NCBI RefSeq assembly: GCF_025465545.1 | Contig: NZ_JAODMK010000048.1 | Coordinates: 1-32,449, forward strand | Direction: 5' to 3' | Length of the DNA stretch: 32,449 nt | Source of the DNA: Naasia sp. | Lineage (GTDB): Bacteria > Actinomycetota > Actinomycetes > Actinomycetales > Microbacteriaceae | Part shown: positions 7,754 to 18,280 of the stretch, piece after piece | Position numbering within the stretch: the first letter of the stretch is position 1 | How the letters are laid out: each line of letters starts with the position of its first letter | Translations under genes and position numbers: made by a program | The notes under the pieces: model-generated | Seen by the model: only the letters and a program-made list of their open reading frames with translations | The model's database searches: none | What the model was told of the DNA's origin: nothing

Positions 7754-9016
7754 TCAGGCGCGGGTCTGGCCCGTGCCCCGCACGATCCACTTGGTGCTGG
7801 TCAGCTCCTGCAGCCCCATCGGCCCGCGGGCGTGCAGCTTCTGTGTGGAGATGCCCACTTCGGCGCCGAAGCCGAACTCGGCGCCGTCGGTGAACCGGGT
7901 GGAGGCGTTCACCATGACGACCGCCGAGTCCACCTCGGCGAGGAAGCGGTCGGCGCTGCGCAGGTCGCTCGTGATGATCGATTCGGTGTGATGCGTCGAG
8001 TGCCGGCGGATGTGCTCGAGGGCGGCGTCGAGGTCGTCGACGATGGCCACCGACAGGTCGAGCGAGGAGTGCTCCAGGTCCCAGTCCTCGTCGGTCGCCG
8101 GCACGGCATCCGGATAGCGGGAGCGGGTCGCCTCGTCGGCGTGCAGGGTCACACCCGACGCGCGGAGTCGGTCCAGCACCGGAGCCAGGATCCGGTCGGC
8201 CGCCGCCCTGTGCACGAGCAGGGTCTCTGCCGCGTTGCAGACACTCACGCGCTGCGTCTTCGCGTTGTGCACCACCTCGACGGCGGTCGCCTCGTCGGCG
8301 GACTCGTCGAGGAACACGTGCACCACGCCGGCCCCCGTCTCGATCACCGGCACGGTGGATTCGGCCACGACCGCGGCGATCAACTGCGCGCTCCCCCGCG
8401 GGATGAGCACGTCGACGTAGTCGCGGGCGCGCATCAGCTCGCGGGCGCCCTCGCGGCCGAACTCGTCGATGGTCTGCACCGCGTCCGCGGGCAGGCCGGC
8501 GGAGGCGAGCGCCTCCTGCAGGATCTCGACGAGCACCCGATTGGACTGCTCTGCCGCGGTGCCGCCGCGCAGCACCGCCGCGTTGCCGCTCTTCAGGGCG
8601 AGGGCGGCGATGTCGACGGTCACGTTCGGCCGGGCCTCGTAGATGGCGCCGACCACCCCGAAGGGAACCCGCACCTGGGTGATCTGCAGCCCGTTCGGCT
8701 GCACGCTGCCGCGCACCGTCTGGCCCACCGGATCGACCAGTGCCGCGATGTCGAGCACGGCGTCCGCGAGGGAGGCGATCCGGGCTGGATCCAGCCGGAG
8801 GCGGTCGCGCAGGCCGGTCGAGAGTCCGTTCGCCTCGGCCGCGTGGAGGTCGAGGGCGTTCGCCGCCACGATCCGTTCCGTGCCGGCGAGCAGTCCGGCG
8901 GCGACCGCCTCGAGCGCCCGGTTCTTGCGCTCAGCCGTCGCGGTCGCGAGCTCGCGCGAGGCGCGCTTGGCTGCGGCGAAGCGGTCGGTCAGGCCCAGGG
9001 ACGTGGTGGAGGACAT
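7754..9016 (-). CDS. proA: Gamma-glutamyl phosphate reductase ProA
   Basis: ProA reduces gamma-glutamyl phosphate with NADPH to glutamate semialdehyde, the second step of proline synthesis. The 420-residue protein starts at ATG 9016 (MSSTTS). Visible family motifs are PFGVVGAIYEARPNVTVD, GNAAVLRGG, the catalytic-cysteine segment VSVCNAAETLLVH and the C-terminal GAEFGFGAEVGISTQK. It begins 10 bases after the proB stop, so both are co-transcribed. The 169 bases beyond its stop hold no gene and no clear intrinsic terminator. Confidence 0.97.
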   Translation of the reverse strand: MSSTTSLGLTDRFAAAKRASRELATATAERKNRALEAVAAGLLAGTERIVAANALDLHAAEANGLSTGLRDRLRLDPARIASLADAVLDIAALVDPVGQTVRGSVQPNGLQITQVRVPFGVVGAIYEARPNVTVDIAALALKSGNAAVLRGGTAAEQSNRVLVEILQEALASAGLPADAVQTIDEFGREGARELMRARDYVDVLIPRGSAQLIAAVVAESTVPVIETGAGVVHVFLDESADEATAVEVVHNAKTQRVSVCNAAETLLVHRAAADRILAPVLDRLRASGVTLHADEATRSRYPDAVPATDEDWDLEHSSLDLSVAIVDDLDAALEHIRRHSTHHTESIITSDLRSADRFLAEVDSAVVMVNASTRFTDGAEFGFGAEVGISTQKLHARGPMGLQELTSTKWIVRGTGQTRA

Positions 9017-9026
9017 GGCCGAGATT

Positions 9027-11473
<2,447 letters not shown>

Positions 11474-11731
11474 CTACTCGGCGGCCGCCACGATGTTGAT
11501 GACCTTGCGGCCACCCTTCTGACCGAACTGCACCGCACCGGCCGACAGCGCGAAGAGCGTGTCGTCGCCGCCACGTCCGACGTTGAGGCCCGGGTGGAAG
11601 TGCGTGCCGCGCTGGCGGACGATGATCTCGCCCGCACTCACGACCTGGCCGCCGAACCGCTTCACGCCGAGGCGCTGCGAGTTCGAGTCGCGACCGTTGC
11701 GAGTTGAGCTCGCTCCCTTTTTGTGTGCCAT
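11474..11731 (-). CDS. rpmA: Large-subunit ribosomal protein bL27
   Basis: bL27 is a component of the 50S subunit near the peptidyl-transferase centre. The 85-residue sequence begins [20 protein letters not shown] and contains [10 protein letters not shown] and [20 protein letters not shown], all diagnostic. There is no N-terminal cleavage extension as seen in Firmicutes. It follows rplU by 19 bases and ends before a strong terminator. Confidence 0.98.
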   Translation of the reverse strand: MAHKKGASSTRNGRDSNSQRLGVKRFGGQVVSAGEIIVRQRGTHFHPGLNVGRGGDDTLFALSAGAVQFGQKGGRKVINIVAAAE

Positions 11732-11750
11732 GGGTTCTGCCCTTCCCCGC

Positions 11751-12059
11751 CTAGTTGATGCCGGTGATCTTGATGCGCGTGAGCTCCTGGCGGTGCCCCT
11801 GGCGCTTCTTGTAGCCGGTCTTGTTCTTGAACTTCTGGATGACGATCTTCTTGCCGCGGAGATCGTTCAAGACCTCGGCGGTCACGACGACCTTGGCCAG
11901 CGCCGACGCGTCGTGCGTGATGACGTCGCCATCCACGAGCAGCACCGGGGCGAGCGTGACGTTGCCGTCCTTGTCCGCCTTGATGCGGTCGAGCGTGACA
12001 ACCGTGCCGACCTCGACCTTTTCCTGACGCCCGCCTGCGCGCACAACTGCGTAAACCAC
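11751..12059 (-). CDS. rplU: Large-subunit ribosomal protein bL21
   Basis: bL21 binds 23S rRNA in the 50S subunit. The GTG at 12059 gives 102 residues starting [18 protein letters not shown], matching family length. The frame is open further upstream, but that part is promoter and leader, not homologous protein. Other family signatures are [15 protein letters not shown] and [16 protein letters not shown]. The ribosome site before the GTG is weak (CTGGAAC). It is first in the rplU-rpmA unit with a good promoter about 84-112 bases upstream. Confidence 0.97.
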   Translation of the reverse strand: MVYAVVRAGGRQEKVEVGTVVTLDRIKADKDGNVTLAPVLLVDGDVITHDASALAKVVVTAEVLNDLRGKKIVIQKFKNKTGYKKRQGHRQELTRIKITGIN

Positions 12060-12135
12060 GTTCCAGCCAATCTGTTGGGATGTCCGCGGTGCTGACCACG
12101 GCGAAGACTCGGTGCGGGCACTGCCGCGCACACCG
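12060..12135 (-). promoter_or_regulatory. Structured 5' leader of rplU
   Basis: The leader of about 76 nt between the predicted transcription start and the rplU GTG can form two hairpins. One uses CGGTG and CACCG arms. The other pairs CCGTGGT with ACCGCGG (12084-12090 with 12095-12101, seven pairs including one G-U) around a CAGC loop. Ribosomal-protein operons often carry autoregulatory leaders, but no known class is matched by eye. Confidence 0.35.
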
Positions 12136-12142
12136 ACGGTCA

Positions 12143-12171
12143 AGATTACCCGATCGGGGACGCTCCGGCAA
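12143..12171 (-). promoter_or_regulatory. Promoter of rplU-rpmA
   Basis: On the minus strand TTGCCG (12171-12166) and TAATCT (12148-12143) are spaced by exactly 17 bases. This is the best housekeeping-type promoter match in the window. Confidence 0.7.
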
Positions 12172-12241
12172 TCCGGCCTCGTCGCCCGCGTGGCACGCGC
12201 CACCGACCGGGGCCGTGAAACCCCTCCGGCCGCGGGATTCC

Positions 12242-12247
12242 TACACT
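12242..12247 (+). promoter_or_regulatory. -10 box of the DUF4031 gene, placed for leaderless transcription
   Basis: TACACT ends six bases before the ATG at 12254, so transcription is expected to begin at or within a base of the start codon. There is no Shine-Dalgarno. The -35 region is weak. Confidence 0.5.
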
Positions 12248-12253
12248 CTTCTC

Positions 12254-12517
12254 ATGGCCCTGCTCGTCGATTCCGCGATCTGGCCGGCTCACGGAACCGT
12301 CTGGGCGCATCTCGTGAGCGACGTGTCACTGGACGAGCTGCACGCGTTCGCCCGAGCGAACGGCGTGCCTGAGCGGAGCTTCGACCTCGACCACTACGAC
12401 GTTCCGGAGCACCGCGTCGCGGCCCTGATCGCGGCGGGCGCGACACAGGTCACCGGACGCGAACTCGTCACCCGGCTGGTGCTCAGCGGCCTCCGGGTGC
12501 GAGCCCGGGACCGCTGA
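12254..12517 (+). CDS. DUF4031 domain protein
   Basis: This 87-residue protein is recognised as DUF4031 from its MALLVDSAIWPAHGTVWAHL N-terminus, FDLDHYDVPEHR centre and GRELVTRLVLSGLRVR end. The family is small, common in actinobacteria, conserved in its His, Asp and Arg residues, and has no established function. A -10 box six bases before the ATG suggests a leaderless mRNA. Its stop is three bases from the convergent rne stop, within a 13-bp palindrome. Confidence 0.85.
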   Translation: MALLVDSAIWPAHGTVWAHLVSDVSLDELHAFARANGVPERSFDLDHYDVPEHRVAALIAAGATQVTGRELVTRLVLSGLRVRARDR

Positions 12518-12520
12518 GGC

Positions 12521-14905
12521 TCAGCCCTCTTCGCCGTCCGCCGCCAGCGCCGGCACGTTGCCCGGCGTCAGTGCCGCTGTCGTGACCCGCCGGCTGCGCC
12601 CGCGCCCCTGTCCCGGCTTCTTCGGCTCGGGCAGAGCCTCGAGCACGGAGTCCAGCAGGGACTCGGCGTCCGGGGCGAGGCGACGCTGCCGCGGTGCGGG
12701 CTGCACCTCGGGCAGCGCGATGATCGGCTCGACCGGCGGGTGGTCGTGCTCCCCAGCGAGGGGCGACGTGGCCTCGGCCGTTCCCGTCTGGCCGGTCTCA
12801 TCGACGGAGTCCTTGTGCAGGGTGCTCGCGGCGATCTTGGCGAGGGCATTGCGAGCGTCGTCGGTGATCCCGTGGGGGCTCGCGTTCGGCTGCCGCGACT
12901 GGCGGGGCGCGTCGATCTTCCCGCCGCGCCGGCGCGGCTCCGGCTGCTGGCGCGACTCGGGCGCCTTGGGTGCGTCCGACATCGACTCGGCGAGCCCGAG
13001 CCCGAGCTTCTTGCGCGTCATCTGCACGAGTCCGAGCGAGGTCACCTCGGCCACCTGATGCTTGGTCCGGTCGCGGCTGAGGCATTCGACGAGACGCCGG
13101 AGCACGAGGTCCCTGTTGTTCTCCAGCACCATGTCGATGAAGTCGATGACGATGATGCCGCCGATGTCGCGCAGCCGCAGCTGGCGGACGATCTCCTCGG
13201 CCGCCTCCAGGTTGTTCTTGGTGACGGTCTCCTCGAGGTTGCCGCCGGAACCGACGAACTTGCCCGTGTTCACGTCGATGACCGTCATCGCCTCGGTGCG
13301 GTCGATCACGAGCGAGCCACCGGAGGGCAGCCAGACCTTGCGGTCGAGCGCCTTCTCGATCTGCTCCTGCACCCGGAAGGCCGAGAAGACGTCGCCGTTG
13401 CCGGCGTACCGCTCCAGGCGATCGAGCAGGTCGGGGGCGACCGAGGTGAGGTAGCTCTCGATCGTCTGCTGCGCGTCCTCGCCCGAGATGACGAGCTTGG
13501 AGAAGTCCTCGTTGAAGACGTCGCGGATGATCTTGACCAGCAGATCCGGCTCGCTGTGCAGCAGGGCCGGGGCGGTGGCCTTCTCCACCTGGGTGCTGAT
13601 GTGCTGCCACTGGGCGGTCAGCCGGTTCACGTCGACCGCGAGCTGCTCGTCGGTCGCCCCCTCGGCCGCGGTGCGGACGATCACGCCGACACCGTCGGGC
13701 AGGACCTCCTTGAGCACCTTCTTGAGGCGCGCGCGCTCGGTGTCCGGCAGCTTGCGGGAGATGCCGTTCATGGAGCCGTTCGGCACGTACACGAGATACC
13801 GGCCCGGCAGCGAGACCTGGCTGGTGAGCCGGGCGCCCTTGTGGCCGACCGGATCCTTCGTGACCTGCACCAGCACCTTGTCGCCGGCCTTCAGCGCGAG
13901 CTCGATGCGCCGGGGCTGGTTCTTCTCGCCCTCGGCAGCGGCGGCATCCCAGTCGACCTCACCGGAGTAGAGCACCGCGTTGCGGCCGCGACCGATGTCG
14001 ACGAAGGCCGCCTCCATGCTGGGCAGCACGTTCTGCACGCGGCCGAGGTAGACGTTGCCGATCAGGGACTGGTTCTGCGCCTTGGCGACGTAGTGCTCGG
14101 CGAGGATCCCGTCCTCGAGCACGCCGATCTCGATGCGACCCTCCGCGCTGCGGACGACCATCACTCGCTCCACCGACTCCCGGCGGGCGAGGAACTCGGC
14201 CTCGGTGACGACAGTGCGGCGGCGGCCGGCGTCGCGGCCGTCGCGGCGGCGCTGCTTCTTGGCCTCGAGTCGGGTGGACCCCTTGATGCGCTGCGGCTCG
14301 GTGATCTCCTCGATCACCCGGCGGCGCGGACGGACCGTCGGCTCCTCCTCGGCGCGGGGAGCGCCTTCGGGGCGGTCCTCCTGGCCGAGCGCGCCCGGCC
14401 TGCGGCGGTTGCGTCGCCGGCTGGTGGGAGAGATCGCCTGCTGCTCGTCGTCCTCGTCGCGGTCGTCACGCTCGTCGCGGTCGTCGCGGTCGTCCTCCAG
14501 TGCCGGGAGCGCCGCGAGCACGGGCGGCGCCTGGAACAGCAGCGCGGTCGTCGGGCGCTTGCGCGTCGCCGGCGCTGCGGGCTCTGCCGGTGCGTCGTTC
14601 GTCGCGGGAGCCTCGTCCTGCGCCGTGGCGACCGGGGCGCTCGCGGCCGGCTGAGGCTCGGCCGGCTGAGGCTCGTCCGGCTGAGGCTCGGCCGGCGTCT
14701 CCGGCTGCGGCGGGGCCTCTGCCGGGAACGCGGCGGTGTCGGGCGTCGCCTCGACCGCCTGCTCGTCGGCAGCGGGCGCGTCGCCCGAGTTGTTCGCGGC
14801 CATGTCCCGGACGCTCCCCGTGGATGCCCGGCGCGGCATGAAGCTGCGCCGTCTCCTCTTCGGGGTCTCTGCGGAATCGGTCGTCTTGTCTGTCTCATCC
14901 ACCAT
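12521..14905 (-). CDS. rne: Ribonuclease E/G family endoribonuclease lacking the Zn-link
   Basis: RNase E/G cuts single-stranded AU-rich RNA in mRNA decay and rRNA processing. The protein has 794 residues from ATG 14905 (MVDETDK), with GGGGAG about ten bases upstream. The first 240 or so residues are a disordered acidic/basic arm with EPQP and DDR repeats. The S1 domain (around QSLIGNVYLGRVQNVLPSME) and the catalytic region follow, with both metal aspartates in AMTVIDVNTGKFVGSGG and IGGIIVIDFIDM. The usual CPxC zinc-link after MTRKKLGLGL is absent: the sequence passes directly into a Pro/Arg-rich tail without cysteine. The family call is secure; the tetramer link may be altered. Confidence 0.95.
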   Translation of the reverse strand: MVDETDKTTDSAETPKRRRRSFMPRRASTGSVRDMAANNSGDAPAADEQAVEATPDTAAFPAEAPPQPETPAEPQPDEPQPAEPQPAASAPVATAQDEAPATNDAPAEPAAPATRKRPTTALLFQAPPVLAALPALEDDRDDRDERDDRDEDDEQQAISPTSRRRNRRRPGALGQEDRPEGAPRAEEEPTVRPRRRVIEEITEPQRIKGSTRLEAKKQRRRDGRDAGRRRTVVTEAEFLARRESVERVMVVRSAEGRIEIGVLEDGILAEHYVAKAQNQSLIGNVYLGRVQNVLPSMEAAFVDIGRGRNAVLYSGEVDWDAAAAEGEKNQPRRIELALKAGDKVLVQVTKDPVGHKGARLTSQVSLPGRYLVYVPNGSMNGISRKLPDTERARLKKVLKEVLPDGVGVIVRTAAEGATDEQLAVDVNRLTAQWQHISTQVEKATAPALLHSEPDLLVKIIRDVFNEDFSKLVISGEDAQQTIESYLTSVAPDLLDRLERYAGNGDVFSAFRVQEQIEKALDRKVWLPSGGSLVIDRTEAMTVIDVNTGKFVGSGGNLEETVTKNNLEAAEEIVRQLRLRDIGGIIVIDFIDMVLENNRDLVLRRLVECLSRDRTKHQVAEVTSLGLVQMTRKKLGLGLAESMSDAPKAPESRQQPEPRRRGGKIDAPRQSRQPNASPHGITDDARNALAKIAASTLHKDSVDETGQTGTAEATSPLAGEHDHPPVEPIIALPEVQPAPRQRRLAPDAESLLDSVLEALPEPKKPGQGRGRSRRVTTAALTPGNVPALAADGEEG
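14647..14696 (-). repeat. 15-bp tandem repeat within rne (3.3 copies)
   Basis: Units at 14647-14661, 14662-14676 and 14677-14691 differ at one base and continue for five bases. They encode EPQP-type five-residue repeats in the disordered N-terminal arm of RNase E. Confidence 0.9.
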
Positions 14906-15223
14906 CGCTGGTGCACTCCCCTGCGGGTGCGGCCTCCGCGCCGCCACATCCCGTGCTTCGCGGTGGGCCCTGCCCACCGAAACTCTTGTGTCGAGCTTCC
15001 CGCTCAGAGCACCGTCGGTGCTCCGCGGATCTTATGGATCCGCTGGTCCGGCCGGAGTGCGGCGCGGAAAAGTCTTCCGACCCACGCGCGGCGCGGGTCT
15101 TCCCCGATTATCGCATGCGCTGTCGGTCGGCGTGGGCTCGACCGGAATTCATCGGCCGCAGCCCCGGGTCGCCACGGCCCGTCGCCCCGGGGACGCCTGC
15201 GGGGCGCATGGGAGAATCGCCCC
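14906..15223. promoter_or_regulatory. 318-bp divergent intergenic region between rne and the VKOR gene
   Basis: No gene was seen. On the rne side there is an extended -10 box, TGCGATAAT, with the hexamer at 15111-15106, implying an rne leader of about 200 nt. That leader holds two adjacent perfect 7-bp hairpins (15007-15013/15017-15023 and 15025-15031/15037-15043). On the VKOR side, GAGAAT at 15212-15217 ends six bases before the ATG, which suggests leaderless transcription. Confidence 0.5.
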
Positions 15224-15868
15224 ATGACGGCTCCCCCAGCGACGGCGAACGCGACCGAAGAGGCGACGGCTCCCAGCGCGGCAAGGCAGCCGATCTGGAT
15301 CGCCCTGCTGTTCATCGTCACCGGCCTGGTCGGGCTGTACTCCGCGTTCCAGCTCACCCTCGAGCGCATCGAGCTACTTCTCCACCCGGGCGTCAAGCTC
15401 AGCTGCGACATCAGCCCGTTCGTGTCATGCGGTGAGGTCATCACGAGCGCGCAAGGCTCAGTGTTCGGCTTCCCCAACCCGATGCTCGGGATGATGGCCT
15501 ACGTCGCACCGGTCGCGGTCGGCGTCGCTCTGCTTGCCGGAGCTCGCTTTGCCCGGTGGTTCTGGGTGCTCTACAACCTGGGGCTGCTGTTCGCGATCGT
15601 CTTCATCCACTGGCTGATGGTGCAGGCGGTGTTCGCCATCGGGATGCTCTGCCCCTACTGCATGCTCGTCTGGCTCGTCACGATCCCGCTGTTCTGGTAC
15701 GCGACGGTGAACAATCTCGGCCGGAACTTCGGCCTCCCCGATGGCGCCGCCTCGCTCTTCCGCCAGGCTCTGCCGTGGACGTTTCTGATCGTCCTGCTCG
15801 ACTACTTGCTGATCGTCGCGATCATCCTGCTGAACTTCCCGACACTCCTGGTCACCCTGTTCGCCTGA
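15224..15868 (+). CDS. Vitamin K epoxide reductase (VKOR) family membrane oxidoreductase
   Basis: Bacterial VKORs reoxidise periplasmic-side thiol oxidases and pass electrons to quinone. The 214-residue protein has a hydrophilic N-terminus, about five membrane helices, the loop cysteines Cys61 and Cys69 (SCDISPFVSCG) and the active-site pair Cys143-Cys146 in CPYC. There is no fused thioredoxin domain, so it would need a separate DsbA-like partner; none is encoded nearby. The ATG at 15224 has no ribosome site but a -10 box six bases upstream. It is transcribed away from rne and towards ndk. Confidence 0.93.
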   Translation: MTAPPATANATEEATAPSAARQPIWIALLFIVTGLVGLYSAFQLTLERIELLLHPGVKLSCDISPFVSCGEVITSAQGSVFGFPNPMLGMMAYVAPVAVGVALLAGARFARWFWVLYNLGLLFAIVFIHWLMVQAVFAIGMLCPYCMLVWLVTIPLFWYATVNNLGRNFGLPDGAASLFRQALPWTFLIVLLDYLLIVAIILLNFPTLLVTLFA

Positions 15869-15909
15869 GTGCCCGGGTTGTCGCCCGGAACGGCTGCCGA
15901 CGTGCCACG

Positions 15910-15963
15910 AAGTGACGCGTCAGGCGGCCAGAAGCGCAACCAAGTGGCGAGTCGGGCGGCCAG
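15910..15963 (+). repeat. Imperfect 22-bp direct repeat
   Basis: Positions 15910-15931 and 15942-15963 match at 19 of 22 bases, starting 32 bases apart, in the convergent gap between the VKOR gene and ndk. No function is apparent. Confidence 0.6.
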
Positions 15964-15981
15964 GTCGCTGCGCGCTCGCGA

Positions 15982-16398
15982 TCACCCAAACCAGAGGGCG
16001 AGCTCGCGCTCGGCAGACTCCGGGGAGTCGCTGCCGTGCACCAGGTTCTGCTGCACCTTCAGGCCCCAGTCGCGGCCGAGGTCGCCGCGGATGGTGCCGG
16101 GCGCGGCCGTGGTGGGGTCCGTCGTCCCCGCCAGCGATCGGAAGCCCTCGATGACCCGGTTCCCGGCGATCCGCATGGCGACGACCGGACCGGACTCCAT
16201 GAACTCGACGAGCGGCTGGTAGAACGGCTTGCCCTCGTGCTCGGCGTAGTGCTGGCCCAGCAGATCGCGGTCCGCCTGCACCAGTCGGATGTCGACGAGC
16301 GCGTATCCCTTGGCCTCGATGCGCCGCAGGATCTCGCCCGTGAGATTGCGGGCGACGCCGTCCGGCTTCACCAGCACCAGAGTCTCTTGCACGTCCAC
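15982..16398 (-). CDS. ndk: Nucleoside diphosphate kinase
   Basis: Ndk balances nucleoside triphosphate pools through a phosphohistidine intermediate. The 138-residue protein shows LVLVKPDGV near the N-terminus and the active-site His121 in NLVHGSDSPESA. The GTG at 16398 is chosen because AGGAGG lies four bases upstream; a second GTG two codons later is less well placed. The ribosome site overlaps the stop of the DUF4233 gene, with an 8-base gap, so coupling is likely. It is last in the ileS-folC-DUF4233-ndk unit. Confidence 0.97.
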   Translation of the reverse strand: MDVQETLVLVKPDGVARNLTGEILRRIEAKGYALVDIRLVQADRDLLGQHYAEHEGKPFYQPLVEFMESGPVVAMRIAGNRVIEGFRSLAGTTDPTTAAPGTIRGDLGRDWGLKVQQNLVHGSDSPESAERELALWFG

Positions 16399-16406
16399 GG
16401 TTCCTC

Positions 16407-16757
16407 CTACTCCGCCGCCTTCTGGCGGTCGATGCGTCCGCCCACAATCATGCAGTACGCCCAGATCGCCACGAACAGGATGCCGACGAGAAAGATCTCG
16501 GGGACCAGGAAGCCGCTGGCGATGAGAGCGGCCTGCACGATCCAGCCCAGCACGACGCCCACGGTCGAGGCGAGCGTGCGGATCGCGACCGCCATCACGA
16601 CGATGAGCGCTCCCCCGCCGCCGAGCGCGACCACGGGCGGCAGCGCCCCGAGGCCGAAGATCACCAGGGCGGCGAGGAACACGACCACGAGCTCGAAGCC
16701 GAGCACGATCGAGCCGATGCTCTCGCGCACGCCGCGGCCGCGACGTGGCCGCGCCAC
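16407..16757 (-). CDS. DUF4233 four-helix membrane protein
   Basis: The protein has 116 residues from GTG 16757 (MARPRRGRGVRES), preceded by GGAAG eight bases upstream and two bases after the folC stop. A basic N-terminus is followed by about four membrane helices (FELVVVFLAALVIFGL, ALIVVMAVAIRTL, VVLGWIVQAALIASGF, VGILFVAIWAYCMIVGG). It matches the DUF4233 family, which regularly lies between folC and ndk in actinobacteria and has no known function. A GTG nine codons in is a less likely start. Confidence 0.85.
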   Translation of the reverse strand: MARPRRGRGVRESIGSIVLGFELVVVFLAALVIFGLGALPPVVALGGGGALIVVMAVAIRTLASTVGVVLGWIVQAALIASGFLVPEIFLVGILFVAIWAYCMIVGGRIDRQKAAE

Positions 16758-16759
16758 GA

Positions 16760-18280
16760 CTACGGCTTCCAGGCCTCGTCCTCGGCGATGCCGAGCACGT
16801 GGCCCACGAGGGTGATGGACCCGAAGACCACGACCGCGCCGTTCTCGTGCTCGGACGCCTCGTCCCGCGCCGCGTCGAGCGCAGCGCGCAGCGACGGCTC
16901 GACCCGCACCCGCTCGGCGCCGGCGACCCGCACTGCGATGGCGGCCAGATCGTCGGCATCGGTGGCCCGATCGGAGGGCGCCGTGGTCACCACGAACTCG
17001 TCGACGACCGGCGCGAGCGCGCGGAACATGCCCTCGGCGTCCTTGTCGTCGAGGATGCCGACCACCGCGATGACCGGCGAGAACGAGAAGTAGGTGCGCA
17101 GGGCGGCGGCCAGCGACTGCGCACCGTGCGGGTTGTGCGCCGCGTCCACGAGCACTGTCGGCTCCACGCCGACGAGCTGCAGGCGGCCCGGGGACGTCGC
17201 TGTGGCCAGTCCCTCGACCACCAGCTCCTGCTCGAGCGGGGTCGCCCCGCCGCCGAGGAACGACTCGACCGCGGCCACCGCGAGGGCGGCGTTGTGCGCC
17301 TGGTGCTCTCCGTAGAGCGGGAGGAAGACGTCCGCATAGGTGCCGGCGCGGCCGCGGATGGTGACGAGCTGCCCGCCGACCGCGACCGCCGTCGTGACGG
17401 AGAACCCGGATTCCTCGACCACGAGCCGGGACTCGGTGAGCTCGGCGGCGCGCTGCAGCTCGGCGAGGGCCGCGCCCGGCTGCGCCGCGCTGACCACCTC
17501 GGAGAGCGGCTTGATGATGCCGGACTTGGTGCGGGCGATCTCCGCCACGGTGGAGCCGAGCCGGGCCTGGTGATCGAGCGCGATGGGGGTGAACACCGCC
17601 ACCTGACTCTCCACCACGTTGGTCGCGTCCCATTCGCCGCCCATGCCGACCTCGATGACGGCCACGTCGACGGGCGCGTCCGCGAAGGCGGCGAACCCGA
17701 GCACGACGAGGGCCTCGAAGTAGGTGAGCCGCAGCTCTCCCGCCTCGGCCAGGCTCGCGTCGACCATCGCCAGGTAGGGCTGGATGTCGCGCCAGTTCGC
17801 CGCCAGGCGCTCGTCGCTGATCGGCTCGCCGTCGATGAGGATCCGCTCGTTGAAGCGGGTCAGATGGGGGCTGGTGAGGAGGCCGGTGCGCAGGCCGTGC
17901 GCCCGCAGCAGACTCTCGATGATGCGGCTGGTGCTCGTCTTGCCGTTGGTGCCGGTGATGTGGATCACGGGATGCGCGCGCTGAGGATCGCCGAGCAGTT
18001 CGACGGCGCGGCGGACCGGCTCGAGGCGAGGCTGGGGGTCCCCCTCCCCGAGCCGCGTGAGCAGCTCGGCGAAGACGCGATCCGCGCGCTCACGGTCCAG
18101 CTCGGTCGGCTCGGGTCCGAACTCCGGAGTGTCAGGGCCCAGTCGAGGCGCGAGCGAGCCCAACAGCTCCGCGTCCTCGTCGGCACGCGCCTGCGCGTCG
18201 GACTCGAGCGGCTCACCGCCGTACCTCGGATCGAACCGGGGGTCGTCGGGGTCGTACGTCGCGTCGTCACGATCAGACAT
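16760..18280 (-). CDS. folC: Bifunctional folylpolyglutamate/dihydrofolate synthase FolC
   Basis: FolC adds glutamate to dihydropteroate and extends folate polyglutamate tails. The 506-residue protein contains the P-loop [19 protein letters not shown], the [12 protein letters not shown] substrate loop, [12 protein letters not shown] and [11 protein letters not shown], covering the Mur-ligase-like central and C-terminal domains. The first 80 or so residues are an acidic Asp/Glu/Pro-rich extension before homology begins, making the protein longer than the roughly 420-440 residues of E. coli-type enzymes. The start overlaps the ileS end by 8 bases. Confidence 0.96.
   Translation of the reverse strand: MSDRDDATYDPDDPRFDPRYGGEPLESDAQARADEDAELLGSLAPRLGPDTPEFGPEPTELDRERADRVFAELLTRLGEGDPQPRLEPVRRAVELLGDPQRAHPVIHITGTNGKTSTSRIIESLLRAHGLRTGLLTSPHLTRFNERILIDGEPISDERLAANWRDIQPYLAMVDASLAEAGELRLTYFEALVVLGFAAFADAPVDVAVIEVGMGGEWDATNVVESQVAVFTPIALDHQARLGSTVAEIARTKSGIIKPLSEVVSAAQPGAALAELQRAAELTESRLVVEESGFSVTTAVAVGGQLVTIRGRAGTYADVFLPLYGEHQAHNAALAVAAVESFLGGGATPLEQELVVEGLATATSPGRLQLVGVEPTVLVDAAHNPHGAQSLAAALRTYFSFSPVIAVVGILDDKDAEGMFRALAPVVDEFVVTTAPSDRATDADDLAAIAVRVAGAERVRVEPSLRAALDAARDEASEHENGAVVVFGSITLVGHVLGIAEDEAWKP

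Noticed and set aside
12740-15223. Very long open frame antisense to rne running into the VKOR gene frame
   Set aside because: It is an antisense shadow that happens to share frame with the VKOR gene; homology starts only at the VKOR ATG.
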